DNA from: Nocardia brasiliensis IFM 10847
Lineage (GTDB): Bacteria > Actinomycetota > Actinomycetes > Mycobacteriales > Mycobacteriaceae
Direction: 5' to 3'
DNA length: 37,394 nt
Assembly (NCBI RefSeq): GCF_000710915.1
Contig: NZ_BAUA01000079.1
Location: forward strand, 1-37,394
Shown: piece after piece, positions 1 through 9,886 of the stretch
Layout of the letters: every line of letters starts with the position of its first letter
Position numbering within the stretch: the first letter of the stretch is position 1
The notes under the pieces: model-generated
What the model was told of the DNA's origin: nothing
The model's database searches: none
What the model saw: the letters and a program-made list of their open reading frames with translations, nothing else
Position numbers and translations under genes: made by a program

Positions 1-652
1 GCCGTGCCTGCGGCGGGGCGTACCGCGGTGGCGGCACGCGACCGGACTGCGGTGCGCCGCCGGGAATCGGGTCGGGCTGTCCCGTGCGTGGCGCGGGCGG
101 CACTGGGCGGGCGGGCGCGGCGGGAATCGGACCGGACCGCGGCGCACTCGCGGGGATCCGCGCCCCGGATTGACCCGGGCCGTTGGGTGCCACCGGCATC
201 GCGCCGGACGTGGCTCGGGCGTGGTCGCGCCGGGCGGCGGGCCGCGGTGCCACCGGCATGCCACCGGACTGACCGGGCGGTGGCCCCGGCCGCTGGCTCG
301 GTGCCAGGCGTGGTTGCTGCGGCGGCGCGGGCGGCGGCTGCTGTGCCGGGTACTGCCGCTGACCGGGATGCGGTGTGGGCGCGGGCCGCTGGGGCGGACC
401 CGGCGGACGCTGCGCGGGTGCGGGCGGCACACGCTGTCCCGGCGGTATCCGCTGCGGCGGCGCCGACGGACGACTGACCTGCGGCACCCGCGGCGGCGGG
501 GCGGCGTAGGGACCGGGGTTCATCTCCGGCTCCTCTGCCTCCGCCTGGGGCGGAAGCCGTTCCCACGGCGCAACCGGCGCCCGACGGGCCGGTGGCCCGT
601 CGCGCCGATCGGATCGAGGCCGATGCGCCGATGGATCATCGTCGCTCATCAT
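1..652 (-). CDS. murJ: MurJ-type lipid II flippase, N-terminal proline-rich part (partial)
   Basis: The frame is open from an ATG-ATG pair (652 or 649) to the left edge, 217 codons, with an AGGAGG ribosome site just upstream. What is visible is a hydrophilic head rich in Pro, Gln, Arg and Ala. It starts MMSDDDPSAHRPRS and contains imperfect repeats of the type SG-x-MPVAP, SG-PIPAAP and QSGRVPPP. No membrane segment is reached before the sequence ends. I name it from context: in M. tuberculosis the genes pcnA, mutT4, Rv3909 and Rv3910 (MurJ/MviN, lipid II flippase with a cytoplasmic regulatory region) occur in this order, and the three neighbours here match. The transmembrane core and any pseudokinase domain would lie outside the window. 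Family assignment is inference from synteny; the coding frame itself is well supported. Confidence 0.68.
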   Translation of the reverse strand, partial: MMSDDDPSAHRPRSDRRDGPPARRAPVAPWERLPPQAEAEEPEMNPGPYAAPPPRVPQVSRPSAPPQRIPPGQRVPPAPAQRPPGPPQRPAPTPHPGQRQYPAQQPPPAPPQQPRLAPSQRPGPPPGQSGGMPVAPRPAARRDHARATSGAMPVAPNGPGQSGARIPASAPRSGPIPAAPARPVPPAPRTGQPDPIPGGAPQSGRVPPPRYAPPQAR

Positions 653-816
653 GCCTCCTGTTTTCCGCGGGACAGCCGCACCCGGTCGGCGCCGACGAGC
701 AGTGCTGCGGGATCGTTACGCGCCGCGTCTGTGCCCCGGCGGGACTGCTCGGGCCGATCCGGTCGGTGAGCGGCGGTAATACGGACTCGCTCACCGTTCC
801 TCCTGGTACTGCCCAT
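649..816 (-). CDS. Possible 55-codon ORF coupled to murJ
   Basis: An ATG at 816 opens a 55-residue frame (MGSTRRNGERVRIT..., ending SRGKQEA). Its TGA overlaps the murJ ATG as ATGA, the coupling arrangement also seen between other genes here. Against it, third-position GC is only about two thirds, lower than the surrounding genes, and the protein is an Arg-rich string with no recognisable domain. It could be a small coupled leader peptide or chance. I see no homologue I can name. Confidence 0.22.
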   Translation of the reverse strand: MGSTRRNGERVRITAAHRPDRPEQSRRGTDAARNDPAALLVGADRVRLSRGKQEA

Positions 817-977
817 CACTCGCACCACCCCTGCGCTGCTGCGAGCCTCCAGCGATTGTCCTCCACTCTGCCACTGTGGTTTGCCGGACGTCCAAATCCG
901 GTAGCCGGGGCTGGTGCCGGCGCACAGCTTGCGCCGGGCGGATCGGGCGACAGCGGAGGACGCTAGATGACCGTCCT
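653..977. other. Intergenic stretch between DUF6049 gene and murJ
   Basis: This 325-bp stretch has no convincing conserved gene. It holds the possible 55-codon ORF on the minus strand, a 7-bp-stem hairpin at 917-937 and the murJ ribosome site at 654-660. M. tuberculosis has the two genes close together, so a gap of this size suggests murJ may have its own promoter, but I cannot pick out a clear -35/-10 pair. Confidence 0.5.
917..937 (-). terminator. Weak hairpin downstream of DUF6049 gene
   Basis: CCGGCGC (917-923) pairs with GCGCCGG (931-937) across a 7-base loop, about 40 bases after the DUF6049 stop on the minus strand. There is no T-run. It may be a weak terminator or chance pairing in GC-rich DNA. 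Confidence 0.28.
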
Positions 978-3665
978 TCACTGTGCCTCCTGATGCTCCT
1001 GCTGTTGTATGGCCCGCTGCTTGGCGCGCCCGTAGCGGATGACCCGCCGGCGCAGCGGCGGATCGAGCCCCTCGTCGGCGCCGTCGGGCTGACCGCGGAA
1101 CCGCCGCCACAAGCGGCGCACGATCAGCAGGAACAGCAGCAGGGCGGCGCATGCCGTAATTATTGCCAGGGCCTGACCATAGGCGTTCGAACGCACCGAG
1201 ACCTGTGTGGCATCGCCCAGCGGGATGCCGTCGGGTGTGGTAAGGGAGATCGGAATCACCAGGTTACGGCTGTCGCTCACCTCGGTCGGGATTTGGAACG
1301 AGCGTGTCCCGCGCGGGGGCAGCTGTTGCTCGCCGAGGTCGGTGATCTTCGTCTCGCGGGGCGCCTCGATGCGGAACTTGATCCGGATCGAGACCGGCAG
1401 ATCGTTGCGCGCGACCAGCAGCAACGGACTCTGCTCGGACGCGAGCGTGTATACCCCGCCCGGCGGGAGCACGGTCACCGAGCGATAGAGCTCGTCCATC
1501 TTGCGCGTCGTCTGGTCGACGCGGCGCTGGGCGAACGTGTCGGCCTGAGTGGCGTCGCCGGTCCGTCGATCCGACAAGCTCAATATCCGAAGCAGATCGT
1601 CCCGCAAGGGTGTGAGGAACTCCGACGGGGTCGGCTTGATCTCGGGCACATCGACGATGGCGCGCAGCAGCTCGCTGATCCGCCTGCCCTGATCGCGCAC
1701 CGGATCGATGAACCGGCCGGGCACCGCGTCCTGCTCGGCTTGGGCCAGATAGTCCAGCTCGTAGGGTTTCGGGTCGGTCGGCTGCGCGACCAGTTCCTGG
1801 AACGGCCGCGGGGTCGCCAGGTTGGCACGCAGCAACAGCTCGAGCTGGCGCAGCAGCGCCTTGCCCTCCTCGCGGTTCGCACCCCACTGCTGCGGCGGGA
1901 CGAGCAGCATCGAACGCGGTTGGTCCGGTTGCGGATTCAGCGCCGACCAGGAGATCGCGCCGAGCGCGTCCTGTAGCCGGGCGGCGCGCGAATCGTTGCT
2001 GACCTCGTAGCGCACCGAGGCGGGCGTGAACGACGGGGTCGGCGGGTTGGACGAGCCGACCGCGGCCAGCGCCGTCGCGGACCAGATATCGAAGGTCGCG
2101 GCGTGCAGCGCGGCATCGCTCGCGGGCAGGGTGGGTTGCGCGCCGTTCGGTGCGGACCCGCTGTTCGGCACCGAGGTGCCGCTCGGCGTGGCCACGGTAC
2201 TGGAAGGCCCTGCGCTGCTGGGCGAATGACCGTTCGACGTGGCCGAGGCGGTGGATTCGGGTCCGGCGGGCGCCGGCGGCACCGGGGCGGTGATCGCGGG
2301 CAGGCGCACCACTTCCGGGGCGCCGGTGTCGGGCACCTGGGTCGTCGTGGTCTGCGTCTTGGTGTCTCCGCGCGTCGCCGTCTGCTGCGATACCTCGGAG
2401 GTGCCCGCGGTGCCCTCCGGCGCGACGGCGGTGTCGGCCAGCACCGCCGTGCCGAAACCATGGCTGCGCAGCAGCGTTCCCGCGCTCGCGTCGATGCTGC
2501 CCGAATCCGGCAGGCTCACACCGCGCACGGATTTGACGCCCAGGATCGAATCGATGAGTTCGGCGGGGGCGTTCATCGCCCGAGCAGAGAGGTCCGGGTC
2601 GTTCACCGCGGCCAGCGCGGACAGGTCGACCTGCGCGAACGGCAGCGCCACCGTGCACATCGAGCCGGCGAGCGCGCGCAGCCGGTCCAGCCACGTCTGC
2701 GCCTGCGCGGCGCCGGCGCCGGCCCTGGTCGCACCGTCGGGATCGGACGGACTGGCCAGCACCCGGTAGCCCTTGGTCATCGCGTCCACGGTGAGCAGCA
2801 GATCGGGATCCACCGCGAGGCAGACCGAGGACAGCAGCGTGCGATCGCGACCGGGCGTCAGGTCGAACACACTCTCCAGCGCGCCGAGCAGCTGATCGAG
2901 CCGGCCGTCCTTGCCGAGCGAGGCCGCCAGTTCGTCGTCGGTGAGCTCGACCTTCCCGTCCACCGAGCCCGCGATGCCCGCGACCATCCGCGGCCGGTCC
3001 GCCAGCGGCCACAGCAGCGTCGTCGCCACCGGCGCGTCGGTCGGCGCGGACACCGCCTCCGCCGCGTCGCTGCTCTTCGACCCGGGTGGCAGGCCGAGCA
3101 CCGGCAGCAGGAAGCGGGCATCGTCGAGGCGGGCGGGTTTGCCGAAGGCCGGTTCGCCGTTGACGTTCAACAGCAACGGATACACACCGGGTTTGCTGAT
3201 ATCGAGCGAGCTGCTCGTGCCGCTACCCGGTCGCAGCGCGATGCTCACCGAGAACTGCTTGTACTGGCCCGGCGCGAGCTGCGGCGCGACGTCCTCGAAC
3301 GGGCCGTTCACTTCGTAGTTGACCTGATCGAGGCGCAGCGCGGCGCGCAGGTTGCCCGGCTCGGTGATCGCGGCCGCCCGTTGAATACGGACGCTGATGT
3401 CCTTGACCGCGCGATCGCCGATATTGGTGACCCGGCCCGACACCGTCACCACCGGGTCGCTCGTCGTGGTCACCGCGGTGGGGCTCACCGAATCCACCGA
3501 CAGTTTCAGGAATTTCGGGCCGGACACCGTTCCGGAACCGGTGGGCTGGGCCTGCGCCGTGGGCGGCGCCAGCAGCGGCAGCGTCGTCCCCGACCCGAGG
3601 ATGGTCAGGAGCGCGACGAAGATCCCCAACGGAATCGCTGCGCGACGCCGAAAAGTCTGGGTCAT
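978..3665 (-). CDS. DUF6049 family secreted/membrane-anchored protein (Rv3909-like)
   Basis: An 895-residue protein starting MTQTFRRRAAIPLG. It has an N-terminal signal sequence (about residues 10-40, ending near APPTAQAQP), a long extracytoplasmic region with a Ser/Thr/Pro/Gly-rich linker in its middle, and one C-terminal membrane helix followed by a basic tail (RRLWRRFRGQP). Start, middle linker and terminal anchor match the mycobacterial Rv3909 family. The ATG at 3665 overlaps the stop of the upstream Nudix gene as ATGA, so I prefer it to an upstream in-frame start at 3770 that would lie inside that gene and bury the signal sequence. The molecular function is unknown. Its fixed place next to murJ suggests a role in envelope assembly, which is inference. 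Confidence 0.85.
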   Translation of the reverse strand: MTQTFRRRAAIPLGIFVALLTILGSGTTLPLLAPPTAQAQPTGSGTVSGPKFLKLSVDSVSPTAVTTTSDPVVTVSGRVTNIGDRAVKDISVRIQRAAAITEPGNLRAALRLDQVNYEVNGPFEDVAPQLAPGQYKQFSVSIALRPGSGTSSSLDISKPGVYPLLLNVNGEPAFGKPARLDDARFLLPVLGLPPGSKSSDAAEAVSAPTDAPVATTLLWPLADRPRMVAGIAGSVDGKVELTDDELAASLGKDGRLDQLLGALESVFDLTPGRDRTLLSSVCLAVDPDLLLTVDAMTKGYRVLASPSDPDGATRAGAGAAQAQTWLDRLRALAGSMCTVALPFAQVDLSALAAVNDPDLSARAMNAPAELIDSILGVKSVRGVSLPDSGSIDASAGTLLRSHGFGTAVLADTAVAPEGTAGTSEVSQQTATRGDTKTQTTTTQVPDTGAPEVVRLPAITAPVPPAPAGPESTASATSNGHSPSSAGPSSTVATPSGTSVPNSGSAPNGAQPTLPASDAALHAATFDIWSATALAAVGSSNPPTPSFTPASVRYEVSNDSRAARLQDALGAISWSALNPQPDQPRSMLLVPPQQWGANREEGKALLRQLELLLRANLATPRPFQELVAQPTDPKPYELDYLAQAEQDAVPGRFIDPVRDQGRRISELLRAIVDVPEIKPTPSEFLTPLRDDLLRILSLSDRRTGDATQADTFAQRRVDQTTRKMDELYRSVTVLPPGGVYTLASEQSPLLLVARNDLPVSIRIKFRIEAPRETKITDLGEQQLPPRGTRSFQIPTEVSDSRNLVIPISLTTPDGIPLGDATQVSVRSNAYGQALAIITACAALLLFLLIVRRLWRRFRGQPDGADEGLDPPLRRRVIRYGRAKQRAIQQQEHQEAQ

Positions 3666-4198
3666 CGCTTGCCGGTCTCCATCCGGTCGATCAGCTTGTT
3701 CGCCACCTCGGCCAGACGTCTTTCGTCCGCGTAGGCCAGTCGAGAATTCAACTCGCTCAACGGGACCCACGCCACCTGAGTGACCTCCACGTCGGCGTCG
3801 GACAGTTCGCCGCCGGTGGAACGCAAGAGATAATGATGCACCGTCTTGTGTACCCGGCGACCTTCGGTGACGAACCAGTAATCGATGCTGCCGAGTTCGG
3901 CCACCACCACACCGTTGATCCCGGTCTCCTCGGCCACCTCACGGATCGCGGTTTGCTCGGAGGTCTCCCCCTCCTCGATATGCCCCTTCGGCAGCGACCA
4001 CAGCAACCGCCCGCGCCGATCCGTACGGCCGATCAGCGCCGCGCTGCGTTGTTCGCGCGGGCCGTCCAAACCGTCGACGACCAGCCCGCCCGCGGAGGTT
4101 TCCCGCACCGTGCGCATGCGCGGTTTCGCCGCATTGGCGGCCGAACCGCGGCGCCGAGGCTGGCGGCGTCGACTGTTCGCGCGATCGGCCGGAGACAC
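3662..4198 (-). CDS. mutT4: MutT4-like Nudix hydrolase
   Basis: A 178-residue Nudix hydrolase, a family that cleaves nucleoside diphosphate-X substrates. The Nudix box is complete at about residues 72-94 (Gx5Ex7REVAEETGI), with the catalytic glutamates in the REVAEE core. The basic N-terminus (RRRQPRRRGS) precedes the fold. It lies in the M. tuberculosis order next to pcnA (divergent) and the DUF6049 gene (coupled by ATGA), which supports the MutT4 (Rv3908) name; the real substrate is not shown by sequence. The first possible start is a TTG at 4201, but GTG at 4198 sits 6 bases after a -10-like TAGGAT (4205-4210), fitting a leaderless transcript, so I use it. Confidence 0.88.
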   Translation of the reverse strand: MSPADRANSRRRQPRRRGSAANAAKPRMRTVRETSAGGLVVDGLDGPREQRSAALIGRTDRRGRLLWSLPKGHIEEGETSEQTAIREVAEETGINGVVVAELGSIDYWFVTEGRRVHKTVHHYLLRSTGGELSDADVEVTQVAWVPLSELNSRLAYADERRLAEVANKLIDRMETGKR

Positions 4199-4204
4199 CA
4201 AGCA

Positions 4205-4210
4205 ATCCTA
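4205..4210 (-). promoter_or_regulatory. -10 box for leaderless mutT4 transcript
   Basis: TAGGAT (minus strand) fits the actinobacterial TANNNT -10 and is followed after 6 bases by the GTG at 4198, where transcription would begin. No ribosome site precedes the gene. The -35 region has no clear match, which is common for such promoters. Confidence 0.55.
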
Positions 4211-4361
4211 CTGTGTTGGGTTTGCGGTGTTGACGGCCGCAGCGCCGCGGGCGAGGTTTCACCCGAGACAGCGACCGGTGCGTGCCACCCCGGTGGCGAA
4301 CGAAGCGAGGCCCCAGGGGCCGGGAACACGCAGGGCCGCAGGCGCGGCGAGGTCAGCACAG

Positions 4362-4367
4362 TAAGCT
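4362..4367 (+). promoter_or_regulatory. -10 box for leaderless pcnA transcript
   Basis: TAAGCT fits TANNNT and lies 8 bases before the GTG at 4376. No ribosome site is present, so transcription probably starts at or beside the start codon. With the mutT4 box it defines a divergent promoter region of about 150 bp, which also contains two short palindromes (4283-4296 and 4309-4321). Confidence 0.55.
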
Positions 4368-4375
4368 GCCGATTC

Positions 4376-5836
<1,461 letters not shown>

Positions 5837-6652
5837 TCAGAACACGATCAGCGTGGTTCCGGCGACGATCGCGGACCGCATCTGCGCGAGGTCGAACGAG
5901 CCGGTGATCTCGGGCAGTTCCACCCGGAACCGGACGAGGTCGCCCTCCCTGGTGGCGTGTGCGATGCGGGCCTGATTCGGCAGCTGTTCGAGCAGCAGCG
6001 CGGGCGTGCCGATCATCCGGCGCGGCATCCGCAGGCCGAACCAGCTGACCCGGTGCAGGTCGATGGTCACCCGGTTGTCGAGCACCGCGCCGTCCACCAC
6101 GGCCGTCAGCCTGCGGGTGCGGTGCTTCGCGCGGACCAGCCCGCTGTCCTCGACGTCCAGCACCCAGTCCAGCGGCTGGGTGTTCAGCCAGCCGACCAGC
6201 GCCGCGGTGGTGACGGTGCCCTCGAGGTCCATCCGCCCGGCGCGGACTTTCGTCGGCACGCCGGGGATCAGCCGCACCTCGTGCGCGATCACGGTCACCG
6301 CCTCGATCGGGTGGTCGTCCCAGCGCAGCCGGGACAGCACCGTCTTGGTCTGGAAGTGCGCGCCGCGCCGCCGGACCTTCAGCACCTGGAGCGTGGCATG
6401 CAGGTCGTGCCCGAGCAGGGTGGCGTTCACCTCCTGCCCGCCGAACCGGCTGAGGATGCCCTCGCTGAGCATGGTCATCAGGACATCGGGCAGCAACGCC
6501 GTGACGGTGCCCGCACCGAGATCTACGACCGGATCCACCCAGGCGGTGGTGACCGAGACCCACTGCTCCAGCCAGGATTGATCGAACAGGCGCTTGCCGA
6601 GATCGACGGCTCGCAACGGCGACCAGGACTTCGGATCGAAATACGTGGCCAT
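5837..6652 (-). CDS. Conserved hypothetical protein (unknown function)
   Basis: A 271-residue protein starting MATYFDPKSWSPLRAVD. I chose this ATG over an upstream one at 6724 because the extension reads as low-complexity non-coding sequence. There is no signal peptide or membrane helix. The body alternates short hydrophobic and basic stretches consistent with a beta-rich fold. The segment around LEGTVTTAALVGWLN, followed by a run of paired strands, faintly recalls the actinobacterial DUF2993/LmeA lipid-binding proteins; that is only an impression. Its stop abuts the pcnA stop (shared palindrome CTGATCAG at 5833-5840), so the genes converge with no room for a terminator. It is divergent from pxpA. 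Confidence 0.72.
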   Translation of the reverse strand: MATYFDPKSWSPLRAVDLGKRLFDQSWLEQWVSVTTAWVDPVVDLGAGTVTALLPDVLMTMLSEGILSRFGGQEVNATLLGHDLHATLQVLKVRRRGAHFQTKTVLSRLRWDDHPIEAVTVIAHEVRLIPGVPTKVRAGRMDLEGTVTTAALVGWLNTQPLDWVLDVEDSGLVRAKHRTRRLTAVVDGAVLDNRVTIDLHRVSWFGLRMPRRMIGTPALLLEQLPNQARIAHATREGDLVRFRVELPEITGSFDLAQMRSAIVAGTTLIVF

Positions 6653-6856
6653 GATTGCTCTGAGCGTACTTGCCCGCACCGGACCCGACCATCGCGCTGT
6701 GACCCAGCTCGCCCCGCTCGACACCGCCTATTTACCGCACACCGTAGCGCCGACCTGCGCCTTTCTCGGGAGCCGGGCCGCCGATCCCGTGGTGCTGCGC
6801 GGACGAGGACAATAGGGGTGAGGCAATGGAAGCAGTAAAGAAAGGCAGGCCCGAAG

Positions 6857-7612
6857 GTGCCGCTGGATCTGAACAGTGACCTCGGCGAGGGTTTCGGCCC
6901 GTGGCCGATGGGTGACGACGCGGCGATGCTCGACATCGTCACCAGCGCCAACATCGCCTGCGGCTTTCACGCCGGCGACCCCTCGATCATGCGCCGGACC
7001 TGCGAGTTGGCCGTCGCGAAAGAGGTCAGGATCGGCGCCCACGTCGGCTACCGCGACCTGGCCGGTTTCGGCCGCCGGGAGATCACGATGGATCCGGCGG
7101 AACTGCGCGACGAGGTGCTCTATCAGATCGGCAGCCTCGACGCGTTCGCCAAGGCCGCCGGTGATCGGGTGCGGTACGTGAAACCGCATGGTGGGCTCTA
7201 TCACTCGGCCGGACGCGACCAAGCGCTGGCCGAGGCGGTGCTGGCCGCGCTCGCCGAATATGACAGCGAGCTGGCCTTGCTGGGCCCGGCCGGCTCTCAG
7301 CTGGAGAAGGCGGCAGTTGCGGCCGAGGTGCGTTTCGTCGGTGAGGGTTTCGCCGACCGCGCCTACACGCCCGCGGGCACGCTGGCGCCCCGCGGTCTAC
7401 CCGGTGCGGTGCTCGACGCGGATGCGGCTGTCGCCCAGGCGATGTCGATCGCGGTCTCGGGCGCGGCGAATATCGTCGACGGTTCCGGCACGGTGCCGGT
7501 GCAGGCGGCCAGCCTCTGCGTGCACGGCGATACCCCGGCGGCGGTGGAGATGGCGCGGCGGATTCGGGCCGCCTTCGACGAGGCCGGCGTACCGGTCGCG
7601 CCGTTCGGCTGA
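6857..7612 (+). CDS. pxpA: 5-oxoprolinase subunit A (LamB/YcsF family)
   Basis: A 251-residue LamB/YcsF protein, part of the bacterial ATP-dependent 5-oxoprolinase that opens pyroglutamate to glutamate. Family motifs are the N-terminal LDLNSDLGEGFGPW, the SANIACGFHAGDP stretch and the central VKPHGGLYH; length is normal. The GTG at 6857 gives the family N-terminus. Upstream are purine-rich AAGAAAGGCAGG and a possible -10 GACAAT at 6808-6813. pxpB begins 4 bases after the stop, so the two are cotranscribed. A pxpC gene, which normally completes the enzyme, is absent from this window. Confidence 0.92.
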   Translation: MPLDLNSDLGEGFGPWPMGDDAAMLDIVTSANIACGFHAGDPSIMRRTCELAVAKEVRIGAHVGYRDLAGFGRREITMDPAELRDEVLYQIGSLDAFAKAAGDRVRYVKPHGGLYHSAGRDQALAEAVLAALAEYDSELALLGPAGSQLEKAAVAAEVRFVGEGFADRAYTPAGTLAPRGLPGAVLDADAAVAQAMSIAVSGAANIVDGSGTVPVQAASLCVHGDTPAAVEMARRIRAAFDEAGVPVAPFG

Positions 7613-7616
7613 GCGG

Positions 7617-8321
7617 ATGAACGGCACGTCGACAACCGGACCGGTGGCCGCGCGGTCGCGGATTCGCGCGGCGGGTGATCGAGCGCTGCTGGTGCTGCTG
7701 TCGCATCGCACCGAGGTGGTCGAACTCGTCGAGGCGCTGCGCCGCAACCCGCTCGCGGGCGTGCAGGACGTGCTGCCCGCTGCGGAAACCGTGCTGGTGA
7801 CGTTGCTTTCACCGGCTCATGCCGAAACTGTGCGGCACGCGCTCGACTCGCTGCTGTCTGCGCTGCAACAGCCTGGGCCGGGCCAGGATTCGGGTGATGT
7901 TTCCCGTGGAACACTGGCGCACAACGATTCTGCCGACGAACCGCTCGTCGTTCCGGTGCGTTACGACGGCGCCGACCTCGCCGAGGTCGCGCGGTTGCTG
8001 CGGCTGACCGAGGCGGAGGTCGTCGCCGCGCACACCGGCACGATCTGGCAGTGCGCGTTCATCGGATTCGCCCCGGGCTTCGGCTATTTGGCAGCTGAAG
8101 ACGCGCGATTGAACGTGCCCCGACGGGCGCGTGCCCGCACCGCCATCCCGGCCGGTGCGGTCGCACTGGCCGGCGGCTACTCGGCGGTGTATCCGCGCAG
8201 CACACCCGGCGGCTGGCAGCTGATCGGCACGACGGAGCTGCGGATGTGGGATCTGGACCGCGAGCCGCCCGCGCTGATCCGGGTGGGCGATCGCGTCCGA
8301 TTCGTCGACGTCGACGGCTGA
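7617..8321 (+). CDS. pxpB: 5-oxoprolinase subunit B (KipI / allophanate hydrolase subunit 1 family)
   Basis: A 234-residue protein of the KipI/PxpB family. The N-terminal half has AAGDRALLVLL and the C-terminal half the family core: a VPVRYDGADL strand, AFIGFAPGFGYL, and the closing PGGWQLIGTTELRMWD. It starts 4 bases after pxpA and is predicted to form the 5-oxoprolinase with PxpA and PxpC. A low-conservation insert (about residues 85-105, QQPGPGQDSGDVSRG) separates the halves. The next gene is convergent, only 8 bp away, so the usual third subunit does not follow. If PxpC is encoded elsewhere the complex can still form. Confidence 0.9.
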   Translation: MNGTSTTGPVAARSRIRAAGDRALLVLLSHRTEVVELVEALRRNPLAGVQDVLPAAETVLVTLLSPAHAETVRHALDSLLSALQQPGPGQDSGDVSRGTLAHNDSADEPLVVPVRYDGADLAEVARLLRLTEAEVVAAHTGTIWQCAFIGFAPGFGYLAAEDARLNVPRRARARTAIPAGAVALAGGYSAVYPRSTPGGWQLIGTTELRMWDLDREPPALIRVGDRVRFVDVDG

Positions 8322-8329
8322 GCGCGCGG

Positions 8330-9871
8330 TCAGCGCGGCGAATCCAGCTGTGCGTGCATCAGATACACGTTGTAGGTCTGCCAGGCCGAAAGGGTGAAGT
8401 ACAGGTCCCGGCCGGTCGACCACGGATGCAGGAAGCCGCCGTAGGACGTCGGGTAATCGGCGGTGGACAGCAGCGATACCGCCTCGCTCCATTGTCCTTG
8501 CGGCTGTGCGGCATTGCGCAGCACGATCCCCCCGCGGGCGGGATCGAGGTACACCATCTGCCACTGCTCGGTGTCCGGGTCGTACCGGACGGACACCTCG
8601 CCGGCCAGCCCGGCGACCAGCGGGGTGGCCTGGTTCTCGGCCGCCGATTCCCAGCTGCCGTTCACCCAGTACTGATAGGCCGAGGTGTTGAGCACGTCCT
8701 GCTTCGGCACCCGGGCCAATCCGATCACGCCGAGCCGTCCGTTGGGCGTGCCGAACATGTAGACGTGGTCGCCGTGCGGCACCATCGCCGCGACCTGGAA
8801 GCGTCCGGCGCCGAAGACGTTGTCCCACTTCGCATGCGGGTCCTTGGTCCAGGTGCGGCCGTGGTCGTCGGAGTAGGCCAGCCCGCCGTAGTTGCTGCGC
8901 CACAGGCCGGGGACCCGGCTCCACCGATTCACCGACATGTAGCTGAGGTACTGCCGCTCGCCCAGCGCGAAGCCGGAGGTCGGGATGGTCGTGGTCTCCC
9001 AGTTCTTGATCTTGCGGCTGCTCAGGATCTCGGCGGCATGGCATCTGCTGTCCTGCACCATGCGGTCCAGCGAGAGCCCGTCGGACAGGTCGCGATCGGT
9101 GCTGTAGGCGAGCACGTTGCTGCGCCAGTCCTGATCCTCGCGGCCCGCGCCGCCGGTCACCCAGCCCTTGCCGAAGGTGTCGCCGAACGCCACGGCGACC
9201 TCGCCGGGTGCGGCCTCCCACAGCACGCCGAGGTCGGTGCCGTCCACCTGCCAGCGCACGTCGGTGCGATTCGGCGAGCCGTGCCCGGTGACCTGACCGG
9301 CCAGTTCGACCGTGAGCACCCGGGGCTCGGCCACCGGGGGCGCGAGCGGGGCCGGTTGCGCCGGGTACGTCATCGGTGGCGGCGGCGCGGGTATCGGTTC
9401 CGGTGCCGGGCCCTCGGGAACCGGAACCGGAATCGGTTCGATCTCCGGCCTGATCACGATGCGCGGCAACGTGATCGGCGCACCGGATGCCGCTCGCTGC
9501 GGGGGCTCGACGGGCTCCGGCTCCGCTGCGATGTCACGGACATCCGGGCAGGGCGTGTGGCACGGATCCGGCGCGAGCGGCGGCGGATCTATCCGTACGT
9601 CGCGCTGCGGGGGACCGGGTACCGGCACCGGCACGAACTGCGGAATCGGGATCGGGATATCGATCTGCTCGGGCAGCGTGAAGGGCGGTGGCGGCGGCAG
9701 TGCGGGATCGGGATCGCGCAGGCGCGGATCGAATCCCGCTTCGCCGCAACTGTTCACCGGGGACGGCGCCCACGGCAGCGGCCCCGCCTGCGCGGGCACG
9801 GTCAGCACGCCGCTGAGCAGCACACCGAACAGTGCCGGTACACAAGGGGTTGTGCGGCCGAGTCGGCGCAT
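8330..9871 (-). CDS. Secreted DUF4185 domain protein
   Basis: A 513-residue exported protein. An N-terminal signal peptide (MRRLGRTTPC... to about residue 29, AQAG) is followed by roughly 150 residues of Pro-rich sequence with repeated short motifs such as PIPIPQFVPVPVP and PIPVPVP. The rest is a beta-propeller-like DUF4185 domain with TDLGVLWEA, VAFGDTFG, GGLAYSDDHGRTWT and YGGFLHPWSTGRDLYFTLSAW. The domain resembles glycosidase-type propellers, and in mycolata the proteins are usually cell-wall associated; the substrate is unknown. No ribosome site precedes the ATG, but a 31-codon ORF ends 15 bases upstream, so translation may be coupled. It is convergent with pxpB. Confidence 0.83.
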   Translation of the reverse strand: MRRLGRTTPCVPALFGVLLSGVLTVPAQAGPLPWAPSPVNSCGEAGFDPRLRDPDPALPPPPPFTLPEQIDIPIPIPQFVPVPVPGPPQRDVRIDPPPLAPDPCHTPCPDVRDIAAEPEPVEPPQRAASGAPITLPRIVIRPEIEPIPVPVPEGPAPEPIPAPPPPMTYPAQPAPLAPPVAEPRVLTVELAGQVTGHGSPNRTDVRWQVDGTDLGVLWEAAPGEVAVAFGDTFGKGWVTGGAGREDQDWRSNVLAYSTDRDLSDGLSLDRMVQDSRCHAAEILSSRKIKNWETTTIPTSGFALGERQYLSYMSVNRWSRVPGLWRSNYGGLAYSDDHGRTWTKDPHAKWDNVFGAGRFQVAAMVPHGDHVYMFGTPNGRLGVIGLARVPKQDVLNTSAYQYWVNGSWESAAENQATPLVAGLAGEVSVRYDPDTEQWQMVYLDPARGGIVLRNAAQPQGQWSEAVSLLSTADYPTSYGGFLHPWSTGRDLYFTLSAWQTYNVYLMHAQLDSPR

Positions 9872-9886
9872 CGCGGCGGGCGCGAG

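Noticed and set aside
2103..3734. A 543-codon plus-strand frame opposite the DUF6049 gene
   Set aside because: Arg/Gly/His-rich translation without any motif, antisense to a gene with signal peptide, anchor and synteny support.
3833..4375. Extending pcnA upstream to 3833
   Set aside because: The extension lies over mutT4 and its promoter, and family proteins begin near the GTG at 4376.
6808..6838. A six-codon leader ORF (GTG at 6818 to TAA) before pxpA
   Set aside because: Too short to tell from chance; the preceding GACAAT is only a fair -10, so I kept it as a possible pxpA promoter in that entry.
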